A stretch of 29,131 bases of DNA from Collinsella sp. (GTDB taxonomy: Bacteria; Actinomycetota; Coriobacteriia; Coriobacteriales; Coriobacteriaceae). The translations under genes were made by a program, and so were the position numbers. Numbering within the stretch: position 1 is the stretch's first letter; each line of letters starts with the position of its first letter. This document shows, in pieces, positions 22,090-29,131 of this stretch. The DNA is taken from positions 1-29,131 of the forward strand of contig DXLX01000022.1 of the NCBI GenBank assembly GCA_019414515.1. The letters are read 5' to 3'. A model generated the notes under the pieces. That model searched no databases and had not been told where the DNA came from. It saw nothing but the letters and a program-made list of their open reading frames with translations.

Positions 22090-22132
22090 TCTGTAACAGT
22101 TGGCGCGCTAAATCGTCTCTATCTGTTACAGA
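22090..22132. repeat. CTGTAAC/GTTACAG hairpin element 1
   Basis: TCTGTAACAG (22090-22099) and CTGTTACAGA (22123-22132) are a perfect 10-bp inverted pair with a 23-nt loop, just downstream of the DUF4867 stop. A sibling hairpin follows at 22165. There is no T-run. Confidence 0.75.
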
Positions 22133-22164
22133 TCAAGACGAACCGCGGGGACCGCCCGGACAAT

Positions 22165-22217
22165 CTCAATCTGTAACGCCAAGCCCGGTTTTGACGGCCT
22201 AACTGTTACAGATTGAG
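22165..22217. repeat. CTGTAAC/GTTACAG hairpin element 2
   Basis: CTCAATCTGTAAC (22165-22177) and GTTACAGATTGAG (22205-22217) are a perfect 13-bp inverted pair with a 27-nt loop. Both hairpins share the CTGTAAC arm, suggesting two units of one repeat family. 22218-22345 shows no gene. Confidence 0.78.
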
Positions 22218-22345
22218 GCAAACGGGCCCAATCCGCCACAAAGGTGCTTGTGGTGGTCGGGGCAGGCGGGTATCAAAAAGTGTCAGACGGGGGCGGCTGC
22301 TGGGCGCTTGTGTGCGAAAAGAAGTGTCGACCTGCGTTGTTGTCG

Positions 22346-22374
22346 TTGAGCGGCGTCCCGTTTGCGGGGATACT
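22346..22374 (+). promoter_or_regulatory. Possible promoter of GH1 copy b
   Basis: TTGAGC (22346-22351) and GATACT (22369-22374) are 17 bp apart, each 4/6 to consensus. The match is weak, but it is the best-placed candidate before the gene. Confidence 0.4.
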
Positions 22375-22410
22375 GAAGCCACGACAAGCAGCGTATGAAA
22401 GGATCGATGC

Positions 22411-23841
22411 ATGGCTTTCCGTAATGACTTCCTGTGGGGCGGCGCGACGGCTGCCAACCAGTGCGAGGGCGCCTACAACGTGGACGGCCGCGGTCTGGCC
22501 AACGTGGATGTGGCTCCGCACGGCTCCGAGCGCTATGCGGTGGTCTCCGGCCAGCGCAAGATGCTCGACTTCGAAGACGGCTATTACTATCCCGCGCAGA
22601 CCGGCATCGATTTTTACCATCACTACAAGGAGGACATCGCCCTCTTTGCCGAGATGGGCTTTAAGACCTTCCGCATGAGCCTGGCCTGGACCCGCATCTT
22701 CCCCAACGGCGACGAGGCCGAGCCCAACGAGGCTGGTCTGGCCTTTTACGAGGACGTGTTCCGCGACTGTCAGAAGCACGGCATCGAGCCGCTCGTGACC
22801 ATCACGCACTTCGACTGCCCAATCCACCTCATCAAGGAATACGGCGGCTGGCGCAACCGCAAGCTCATCGACTTCTACAAGAACCTCGCGACCACAATCT
22901 TCAGCCGCTACAAGGGCCTGGTGAAGTACTGGCTTACCTTTAACGAGATCAATATGATCCTGCACCTGCCGTTTATGGGCGCGGGTCTGGTCTTTGAGGA
23001 GGGCGAGAACAAGGAGGCTGTCGAGTACCTGGCCGCCCACAACGAGCTCGTCGCCAGCGCTTGGGCTACCAAGATCGCCCACGAGATCGACCCCGAGGTC
23101 AAGATCGGCTGCATGCTCGCCGCGGGCAGCTACTATCCCTACAGCTGCCGCCCGGGCGATGTGCGCCAGGCCCAGCTCGACAACCAGGACAACTACTTCT
23201 TCGTCGACGTCCAGAGCCGCGGCTATTACCCGGCCTATGCCGTCAAGAGGCTCGAGCGTCTGGGTATCGATGTGGGCATGACCGACGAGGACCGCGAGAT
23301 CCTGGCCGACAACACCGTCGACTTCATCAGCTTTAGCTACTACAGCACCCGCTGCTCCGCGGGCGCTGACAATCCCGACGTCGAGAAGACCCAGGGCAAC
23401 GCCTTCGCCGGTGCCAAGAACCCCTACCTGCAGCAGAGCCAGTGGGGCTGGGCCATCGATCCGCTAGGCTTCCGCATTACCCTCAACGACCTGTACGACC
23501 GCTATCAGAAGCCGCTGTTCGTGGTCGAGAACGGTCTGGGCGCCAAGGACGTTGTTGAGGAGGACGGCTCCATCAACGACGATTACCGCATCGATTACCT
23601 GCGCCAGCACATCGCCGCGATGCGCGACGCGGTGACCGAGGACGGTGTCGACCTGCTGGGTTACACCACCTGGGGTCCGATCGACCTGGTCTCGGCCGGC
23701 ACGGGCGAGATGTCCAAGCGCTACGGCTTCATCTACGTGGACCGCGACGACGCCGGCAACGGTACCCTCAAGCGCTCCAAGAAGAAGAGCTTCGACTGGT
23801 ACAAGCGCGTCATTGCTTCGAATGGCGAGGACCTGTCCTAA
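22411..23841 (+). CDS. 6-phospho-beta-glucosidase, GH1 (copy b)
   Basis: GH1 enzyme of 476 residues, a clear paralogue of the copy at 7498-8916: both end in near-identical KKKSF(E/D)WY(R/K)RVIASNGEDL segments. The acid/base is Glu179 in TFNEIN and the nucleophile is Glu373 in VVENGLG. The 6-phosphate loop includes DLVS and SKRYGF with Lys and Tyr. AAAGGA lies 7 nt before the ATG. No transporter or antiterminator is adjacent, so it works with PTS systems elsewhere; the licT2-PTS operon upstream lacks a glycosidase and is one possible partner. Codon use is strongly GC-ending, like the neighbouring core genes, and unlike the licT1-linked copy. Confidence 0.93.
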   Translation: MAFRNDFLWGGATAANQCEGAYNVDGRGLANVDVAPHGSERYAVVSGQRKMLDFEDGYYYPAQTGIDFYHHYKEDIALFAEMGFKTFRMSLAWTRIFPNGDEAEPNEAGLAFYEDVFRDCQKHGIEPLVTITHFDCPIHLIKEYGGWRNRKLIDFYKNLATTIFSRYKGLVKYWLTFNEINMILHLPFMGAGLVFEEGENKEAVEYLAAHNELVASAWATKIAHEIDPEVKIGCMLAAGSYYPYSCRPGDVRQAQLDNQDNYFFVDVQSRGYYPAYAVKRLERLGIDVGMTDEDREILADNTVDFISFSYYSTRCSAGADNPDVEKTQGNAFAGAKNPYLQQSQWGWAIDPLGFRITLNDLYDRYQKPLFVVENGLGAKDVVEEDGSINDDYRIDYLRQHIAAMRDAVTEDGVDLLGYTTWGPIDLVSAGTGEMSKRYGFIYVDRDDAGNGTLKRSKKKSFDWYKRVIASNGEDLS

Positions 23842-23877
23842 GGGCACCGAGCCCCCCAACTGCATAGTCTCCTAACC

Positions 23878-23916
23878 AAAGCGCCCGGCGAGCAGTTTGT
23901 GCTCGTCGGGCGCTTT
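23878..23916. terminator. Long hairpin terminator after GH1 copy b
   Basis: AAAGCGCCCGGCGAGCA (23878-23894) and TGCTCGTCGGGCGCTTT (23900-23916) form a 17-bp stem with one wobble and a GTTTG loop. The A/T ends are short on both sides. Confidence 0.85.
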
Positions 23917-23983
23917 GCCGTCTACGGATTTTGGGACATGCGGCCCGTTTTTTGAGCCTGCCTGTCGGTACACTAAAAGCACT

Positions 23984-25867
23984 ATGGGTACCCGCGAGCG
24001 ACATATCGGCCATGCGGCCGCCCGATCCGCGCCGGTGGCGGATCCCAGGGGCGGCAGGCTCTTCGCCATGCCGCGATTCCTCGTTGGCATAACGCACCTG
24101 GTGTACCGTCGCCGCGCCTTCGTCATTGCCGGCGTCATAACCGCACTGTTTCTTCTGCTTTTGGCGGTCTTGCCGGCGTCATTCGCTTCCGATCCCAAAC
24201 TCTCCAACACCGTGCCCATCTATAACGAGGTGTCCAAAGAAGTCGTGGACGGGCTTATCCATTCGAGCTCGATTCCGCTGCTCCTCGCTGCCGTCGCGTT
24301 CTCAATCTGGGGTGTGCTGGTCTATCTGCGCTGTCTGGATTACGTCTTGCGCCGGCGCCTCGTTGCCGTTGCCACCATCAGCGCCTTGTGGATGATCGAG
24401 GTCATCCTCAAGTACAAGTCGTTCACGCCGTTCTATGCCACCGTGCTGTGGTACCTGTACTACGTGCCCATGACGCTCATTCCGCTCCTCTACCAGCTGT
24501 GCGGCCTGCGCCTTGCAGGGTTGGAGCAACATCGTGCGGGTCGCCGCTACCGCACAGCCCTGTGGATCGCGGCCATCCTGCTCATTGGGTTTGTGCTTAC
24601 CAACGATTTTCACCAACAGGTCTTTCATTTCGATCGCTCGAGTGAAACCTGGAGTAACGATTACACGTACGGCTGGGGCTATTTTGCCGTTCTGATATGG
24701 ACGGCCTTTAACTTTGTCGCCTTTTTCATTTTGGTGGGTCGGTCATCGTCCTTCCGTATCCAACGTTTTTCGGGCACGGCGGCACTCGTGCTGCTGGGCG
24801 GCGCGTTCTTTGCCATCTCGTATGCTCTGCGTGTGCCCTGGGCATGGAGGCTCAACTTCTCGCTCGTCTATTGCGTCTTGTGCGTGGTGGCGATGGAAAT
24901 CTGTCTCGATTGCGGTGTCATTCCGTCATATCACGACATCGCCGGCATCTTCGATACCTTGCCGCTCGACCTCAAAGTTCTAACGCGCGACCTGCAGGAA
25001 GTCTATGCCACACCGGTGTCGAAGCCAATGCCGGCGGGCGTGTGCGAAGAGCTTCGGGCCCAGGAACACGGGCATGCCCATGCCTTTGCCGTGGCGTCCG
25101 ATCCCGATGTAATGTATCGCGCCTTTCCACTGCTGGGCGGATCGGCCCTGCTTGCCCAAGACGTGTCGGAGCTCAACGAGCTTAACCGTGAACTGGCACA
25201 TCGTCGCATGGAGCTGCAGCGCCAAAATGAGCTGCTCACGGCCGACTACGATCTTAAGACGCATCTGGCAGATCAAGAGGCCGAGACCTTGCTGGTCCAA
25301 GACGTGGACCAGGCACTCGCCCGCGCGCTCGAAGAGATGTATGACCTGCTGAGCTCGCTGCCGCCGTTGACCGACGAAGCGTCTTCTCACGAGCGTTACC
25401 GCATGCTACAGCGCGCCAAGATGCTCGTCGCCTATTGCAAGCGCAAGGGGTCGCTCACACTGGCGCAGCACGGGGAGAGCGGCTTTGATCGCGACCGCAT
25501 TCAGCTCATTGCCAACGAGCTCGCAAGCGACCTGCGCACCATCGATGTCGATTGCGCCTCGATTATCGCCATACGGCGCTCGATGCACGCCAGTACGGTA
25601 AGCGCCCTGTACGACTGCGTGTATGACTTTGCGTTTTTTGCCTACACCACCGACCATCCGGCGCTTATGTATCACTTGGGCGACCATGACCGATGCAGTG
25701 TCGAGCTGCGCGCCACGCTTTTTTCCAACGATGATGAAGATCTTTCGCAGACGCCCGCTGCGCAAGAGCTCGAAAGCGCTCTGCAAGGGCGCAACGTGGC
25801 ATACCGCTTTGAGGGCGAGCCCGGCCAGCTGCGCATGATCGTCTTGATGCCGAGGGCGGGTGAGTGA
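23984..25867 (+). CDS. 7TM sensor protein with coiled coil, histidine-kinase-like but lacking kinase motifs
   Basis: Membrane protein of 627 residues. About seven hydrophobic segments (45-310) include LTNDFHQQVFHF (205-216), the mark of the histidine-kinase N-terminal 7TM region. A cytoplasmic stretch follows with a coiled coil at about 395-455. The C-terminal part (about 465-627) loosely resembles a dimerisation/ATPase region but shows no H-box histidine in context, N-box or glycine boxes. It may sense a ligand and control the neighbouring kinase rather than act as a kinase itself. ATG 23984 follows a TACACT -10-like hexamer (23969-23974) by 9 nt with no ribosome-binding site, so a leaderless mRNA is possible; ATG 24068 is an alternative start. 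The stop lies 2 nt before the next ATG. Confidence 0.7.
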   Translation: MGTRERHIGHAAARSAPVADPRGGRLFAMPRFLVGITHLVYRRRAFVIAGVITALFLLLLAVLPASFASDPKLSNTVPIYNEVSKEVVDGLIHSSSIPLLLAAVAFSIWGVLVYLRCLDYVLRRRLVAVATISALWMIEVILKYKSFTPFYATVLWYLYYVPMTLIPLLYQLCGLRLAGLEQHRAGRRYRTALWIAAILLIGFVLTNDFHQQVFHFDRSSETWSNDYTYGWGYFAVLIWTAFNFVAFFILVGRSSSFRIQRFSGTAALVLLGGAFFAISYALRVPWAWRLNFSLVYCVLCVVAMEICLDCGVIPSYHDIAGIFDTLPLDLKVLTRDLQEVYATPVSKPMPAGVCEELRAQEHGHAHAFAVASDPDVMYRAFPLLGGSALLAQDVSELNELNRELAHRRMELQRQNELLTADYDLKTHLADQEAETLLVQDVDQALARALEEMYDLLSSLPPLTDEASSHERYRMLQRAKMLVAYCKRKGSLTLAQHGESGFDRDRIQLIANELASDLRTIDVDCASIIAIRRSMHASTVSALYDCVYDFAFFAYTTDHPALMYHLGDHDRCSVELRATLFSNDDEDLSQTPAAQELESALQGRNVAYRFEGEPGQLRMIVLMPRAGE

Positions 25868-25869
25868 CG

Positions 25870-27363
25870 ATGCAGATCCCGCTCATCCTTCCCCAAATCG
25901 TTGCGCTCGATGTTGTCTTTGCCCTGGCTGCGTGTCTGCAGACGATCCACGTCCCGCTCATCGCATCGCGCCGCTCGTCCTATAACCGTAAGGTGATTTG
26001 CGCCTACGAGGCGAGCCTTGTGCTTCACCTGATGATTTCGGCGCTCATCTTATTCGCGTCGTCTGGCTCGTATCTGGTGGCGCCGCTTGACGTTTGCGCC
26101 AGGGCAATGGGTGGAGCGTTGTGGCTTAATGCCGCGATCTTTGCCTATGGCGTGGTGCTTATGGTGCACTATCGTCGCCCCGTCATGCTGGTCGAGCTGC
26201 TGCTTGTTGCCGCCGTTACACCACCGGTGGTTTTTGCCATGGGCTCGGCGTGGACCGTTGTCCTTATCGCAGAGGGAGCGTTTTTCCTGTTCCGTTCCAT
26301 CGCGGCACTCTTGATGGACGTCCGTAACCGCCAGGAGGATATCACCACGTTCTCGACGATCGAGACCATCAACGTGATTCCCGTGGGCATCCTGTATCTA
26401 GACCCGAGGGGCCGTCCGTTGCTCATGAACCGCTGCATGCGCAAAAACCTGGTGGAACTTCATATGCCAACCGATCTACGCGACATGAGCAGCACATGGA
26501 ACGACCTGCGCAAGCTTAGCATGCAAATGCCCGAAAGCAGCGCTAATCGCGCCCATATCGACCTTGATCGCTTTGGTAGGGATCGCGTCGTGGTCGAGAT
26601 CTCTCCTTCCGAGATTCGTCTGTTCGTGCGTGACTCCGTTACGGTCTCGGGCCGTCCGTTCGAGCGTGTCGTCGGCCTGGACGTGACGGAATACGCACAC
26701 GCCTACGACCGCTTGGCGCAAGCCAACCACCTGCTTGAGCTTGCGGGCCAAGAGCTCCAAGCCCAGATCGAAGAAGTCAAAAAAGTTGCCGACAATGCGG
26801 CCTACCTACGTATGCGCGCCCGCGTTCACGATGTGATCGGGCAGCGCCTGTCCATTCTTCATCGCTATTTGGAGGAGGGACGTCTGGACGATGAGTCGCT
26901 CGAGCAGATTGACCCGTTGCTGCGCTCAATCGCCGCCGATTTGCGCAGTGGCGGTGCCAGCGAGCCTGCAGAGCAGCTGGGTGACATCGTTCATGCTTTT
27001 GGCCTGGTGAGTGTGCAGATCGATGTAGAGGGTGCGCTGCCTGAGGACGTGCGTGTCGCCGCCGCATTTTTGCAGATTATCCGCGAGGCCTCGACCAATG
27101 CCACCAAGCATGCGCAGGCGCATCGGGTCCACGTGCGTCTGTGGCAGGAGGGGGCGGATGCTGGAGCCGTCGCGCGCATGACGATTTCTAACGACGGCTC
27201 CCCAGCTCCCGTATCGTATCGCGAGGGAACGGGTATCCCAGGTATGAGGCATGTCGCGCAAGATCTGGGTGGCAGCCTAGAGGTCCACGCCGCCCCACCC
27301 TTTACGCTTACGGTATCCATTCCGCTTACGCCCAACGCTGCTGTTCGGAGGAGAAGCTCATGA
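25870..27363 (+). CDS. Membrane sensor histidine kinase, NarL-type (HisKA_3/HATPase)
   Basis: Kinase of 497 residues. The N-terminal membrane domain (about 5-145) has several hydrophobic segments. A PAS-like region (about 160-275) and a coiled linker (280-310) follow. The phospho-acceptor His320 sits in ARVHDVIGQRLS (317-328). The ATPase domain shows the N-box at REASTNATKHA (405-415, Asn410), the G1 box NDGSP (441-445, Asp442) and GTGIPGMRH (453-461). It phosphorylates the response regulator encoded immediately downstream, whose start overlaps this stop by 4 nt (ATGA). A GTG at 25864 is a possible earlier start. The preceding 7TM protein is probably its sensory partner. The signal is unknown. 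Confidence 0.88.
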   Translation: MQIPLILPQIVALDVVFALAACLQTIHVPLIASRRSSYNRKVICAYEASLVLHLMISALILFASSGSYLVAPLDVCARAMGGALWLNAAIFAYGVVLMVHYRRPVMLVELLLVAAVTPPVVFAMGSAWTVVLIAEGAFFLFRSIAALLMDVRNRQEDITTFSTIETINVIPVGILYLDPRGRPLLMNRCMRKNLVELHMPTDLRDMSSTWNDLRKLSMQMPESSANRAHIDLDRFGRDRVVVEISPSEIRLFVRDSVTVSGRPFERVVGLDVTEYAHAYDRLAQANHLLELAGQELQAQIEEVKKVADNAAYLRMRARVHDVIGQRLSILHRYLEEGRLDDESLEQIDPLLRSIAADLRSGGASEPAEQLGDIVHAFGLVSVQIDVEGALPEDVRVAAAFLQIIREASTNATKHAQAHRVHVRLWQEGADAGAVARMTISNDGSPAPVSYREGTGIPGMRHVAQDLGGSLEVHAAPPFTLTVSIPLTPNAAVRRRSS

Positions 27364-27980
27364 TTCGCGTCCTTATAGTCGAAGACCAGGCCATTCTGCG
27401 CGAGAGCCTGGCGCGCTCCGTTGGCGACCAGCCCGATATGACCGTCGTCGCCGCGATCGCCGACGCTTCCGAAGCCCTCGATGTCGCGCTCAGGGAGCGC
27501 CCGGACATGATACTGATGGACGTCTGCACCGAGCATGATTCCAACGGCATCGTGGCGGCGGCGCGCATCAAGGAGCAACTGCCCGAGTGCCGCATCATTA
27601 TCATGACCGGCATGCCCGAGATCACCTTTGTCGATCAGGCCCGCGAGGCGGGCGTCGATAGCTTTGTGTACAAGAACGTCGGTATCGACGAGCTGTTCGC
27701 CGTGATGCGCTCAACGCTGGCGGGCTATTGCACGTTTCCCAAGCCGCCCGAGAGCATTTTCTCGGGCACGGCGGCCCTCGACGATGTCGAGCTGTCGATC
27801 CTGCGCCTTGCCTGCGAGGGCAAAAGCCGTCGCGAGATCGCGGCCGAGCTGTTTATGAGCGAGGGCACCATCAAGCGTCGCATCTCGGAGATCCTGAGCA
27901 AGACCGGCTACGACAACATCATGCGTCTTGCCGTGCACGCGGTAACGGAGGGCAGCATCGTTCCCAATATGGAGCGCTAG
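27360..27980 (+). CDS. LuxR/NarL-type response regulator
   Basis: DNA-binding response regulator of 206 residues. The receiver domain (1-118) has acidic residues Glu8/Asp9, phospho-acceptor Asp54 in ILMDVCTE, Thr83 in IIMTGMPE and the conserved Lys in FVYKNVG. The LuxR-type helix-turn-helix covers about 140-200 (ELSILRLACEGKSRREIAAELFMSEGTIKRRISEIL). GGAGGAG lies 7 nt before the ATG, and the gene overlaps the kinase by 4 nt, so both are made together. It ends the operon before a strong bidirectional terminator. Target genes are not evident here. Confidence 0.93.
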   Translation: MIRVLIVEDQAILRESLARSVGDQPDMTVVAAIADASEALDVALRERPDMILMDVCTEHDSNGIVAAARIKEQLPECRIIIMTGMPEITFVDQAREAGVDSFVYKNVGIDELFAVMRSTLAGYCTFPKPPESIFSGTAALDDVELSILRLACEGKSRREIAAELFMSEGTIKRRISEILSKTGYDNIMRLAVHAVTEGSIVPNMER

Positions 27981-28008
27981 CGCTCGTTACGCATCGGCAT
28001 AAAAACGG

Positions 28009-28039
28009 CGGGGCCGCAGGATTAACTCCTGCGGCCCCG
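28009..28039. terminator. Bidirectional terminator between convergent operons
   Basis: CGGGGCCGCAGGA (28009-28021) and TCCTGCGGCCCCG (28027-28039) pair perfectly. On the minus strand the stem is followed by CCGTTTTT (28008 down to 28001), so it best serves the minus-strand lipoprotein gene. It also stands 29 nt after the response regulator stop. Confidence 0.9.
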
Positions 28040-28089
28040 TCTGGTGTGCGCGGATGTGTCCGCCAATCCGCGGCTGATGTTACATGCCG

Positions 28090-28932
28090 CTACGCGATGG
28101 TTGCGCTGTAGGAGGCGACGTCCTCGTAGGAATCGGTCAGGTAGGCGTCGATGCCGATGGTCGTGTTGACCAGGTCGTCAAGGCTGCCAAGCTCGCCGTT
28201 CGAGAACGTGAATTCCTCGGTGGCGTTGGTGCCGGGCATCAGGTGAGCCGAGAACCAGGGGTCCTTCATGGTGCCGTTGACATTGGTCTTGCCGGAGGGA
28301 GCGTAGAAGGTCAGGTCCTTGTCGCTCTTGTTGGTGATGTTAACGACAAAGCCGATGTCGCCCCAGTCGTCCTTGAACTTCTCGGTGATGGTGATGGTGC
28401 ACAGGTCGTCATCGGCGACGGTGACGGCGGGGGAGATTTCGACGCTCTGGACATCGTCGTCTTCGACGGCCTCATCGATCTCCTCTTCCTTCTCGGCGTT
28501 CTCGCGATCCTTCTTTACCGTACCGGACAGATCCTTGTCGGACTTCGTAAAGATAAGCTTGTCGCCTTCCACCTCGAGGATGAGTTTGCCGTCCTTGAGC
28601 TTCATGTCATACGACTCGTCTTCGGCGGTGAGGGTTACGGTGGTGGCGTCCTTTGCCTCCCATTTCAGGTCGGCGACCTCAAGGAACATGTCGAGGATGC
28701 CCGTGCCGTCTTCGTCGAGGATCAGGATACAGTTGAGGCCCCACTCCTTGAGCATATCCATGTACTCATCGGTGAGCTCTTCGCCGTCCAAGGTTCCACC
28801 CGAGTACTGCCAGCTGCCGACGAAGTTGGCCTTGGGGTCTTTGCCGCCGCCGCTGCAGCCCGTCAGGGCAAAGGCGAGCGCCAGGACGCATGTCAGGAAT
28901 GCGAGTACGGACTTTTTGAACGTTGTCTTCAT
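28090..28932 (-). CDS. Secreted lipoprotein with an Ig-like C-terminal domain (DUF5067-like)
   Basis: Lipoprotein of 280 residues. A signal peptide (1-25) ends in the lipobox LTGC, with Cys26 as the lipidated residue, followed by a Gly/Ser linker. Residues 35-130 are a beta-rich domain (a hydrophobic/acidic alternation around GSWQYSGGTLDGEEL). Residues 135-160 are a highly charged, coiled-coil-like linker. Residues 165-280 resemble the Ig-like DUF5067/DUF4352 type (IGFVVNITNKSDKDLTFYAPSG). AGGAGG precedes the ATG on the minus strand. The function is unknown; it is anchored outside the membrane. A zinc-ribbon gene tail lies upstream on the same strand. Confidence 0.72.
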   Translation of the reverse strand: MKTTFKKSVLAFLTCVLALAFALTGCSGGGKDPKANFVGSWQYSGGTLDGEELTDEYMDMLKEWGLNCILILDEDGTGILDMFLEVADLKWEAKDATTVTLTAEDESYDMKLKDGKLILEVEGDKLIFTKSDKDLSGTVKKDRENAEKEEEIDEAVEDDDVQSVEISPAVTVADDDLCTITITEKFKDDWGDIGFVVNITNKSDKDLTFYAPSGKTNVNGTMKDPWFSAHLMPGTNATEEFTFSNGELGSLDDLVNTTIGIDAYLTDSYEDVASYSATIA

Positions 28933-29013
28933 GGTGTCCTCCTTTATCGAACGAAACCCATAGAAGCAAATGCGGGGGTGGCGGACCTCCCCGCCAATTA
29001 CCAGGTAGAGGGG

Positions 29014-29131
29014 CTAGGGCCTGGGTGTTCCGCAGTTGCTGCAGAACTTGCCGCCGTTTTCGCTACCGCAGTTGGGGCAGAACCACTTGGTCGGTGCCGG
29101 GGCGGGTGCGGGACTGCCACACTCGGGGCAG
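29014..29131 (-). CDS. C-terminal fragment of a zinc-ribbon protein
   Basis: Open to the right edge on the minus strand and ending at TAG (29014-29016). The translation has a CPECG start, an Ala/Pro-rich linker, then CPNCG and CSNCG motifs, that is, paired CxxC zinc ribbons. These occur at the C-termini of many Gram-positive proteins (SPFH-domain, DUF and membrane proteins), so the identity cannot be named. It may be co-transcribed with the lipoprotein gene, since it is on the same strand with an 81-nt gap. Confidence 0.7.
   Translation of the reverse strand, partial: CPECGSPAPAPAPTKWFCPNCGSENGGKFCSNCGTPRP

Overview
The window looks like chromosomal DNA from a high-GC Gram-positive gut bacterium of the Coriobacteriia, most like Collinsella. 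This is an inference from four things: strong G/C preference at third codon positions, LicT-type antiterminators in front of beta-glucoside PTS operons, OatA-like and LuxS proteins, and a 7TM-sensor/histidine-kinase/LuxR-regulator cluster. No rRNA, tRNA, CRISPR array, transposase or phage gene was seen. Most of the stretch is accessory carbohydrate metabolism.

Layout. 1-2582: the tail of an unknown gene and a convergent OatA-like O-acyltransferase. 2676-4743: a ribokinase-family kinase and a nucleoside hydrolase in one operon (ribonucleoside/ribose salvage). 4841-8916: licT1, PTS EIIBC and GH1 6-phospho-beta-glucosidase, behind a leader with an antiterminator target (RAT) and a terminator. 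8970-15085: a LacI-family regulator, then an operon of FucI/AraA-like isomerase, split transketolase (two subunits) and a GlpK-like FGGY kinase. TGTTTA/TAAACA operator-like sites occur both at the regulator promoter and at the operon promoter. 15198-16816: a YczE-like membrane protein, apparently with an amber codon near its original start, and an atypical ROK kinase. 16920-20672: a second licT-PTS EIIBC operon carrying an MBL-fold hydrolase in place of a glycosidase, bracketed by 69-bp direct repeats that differ at two positions. 20682-23916: luxS, a DUF4867 gene with an operator-like palindrome at its promoter, and a second GH1 enzyme behind two CTGTAAC/GTTACAG hairpins. 23984-27980: a 7TM sensor-like protein without visible kinase motifs, a NarL-type histidine kinase and a LuxR-type response regulator. 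28090-29131 (minus strand): a lipoprotein and the tail of a zinc-ribbon protein.

How the genes may work together. The two EIIBC proteins import and phosphorylate aryl- or alkyl-beta-glucosides. Both lack an EIIA domain, so they need EIIA from elsewhere in the genome. The GH1 enzymes would split the 6-phospho-beta-glucosides. The LacI-controlled operon has the logic of a complete aldose-to-pentose-phosphate route: isomerase, then kinase, then transketolase. That matches the published logic of apulose-phosphate/transketolase (D-apiose) catabolism, although the substrate cannot be read from sequence. Together the window suggests use of plant beta-glycosides and their rarer sugars.

The strongest unusual signals are the directly repeated borders of the licT2 cassette, the mutually exclusive RAT/terminator folds in the licT2 leader, the duplicated RAT in the licT1 leader, the three-armed hairpin between PTS and GH1, the putative isomerase/split-transketolase/kinase pathway, and the amber codon in the YczE-like gene.
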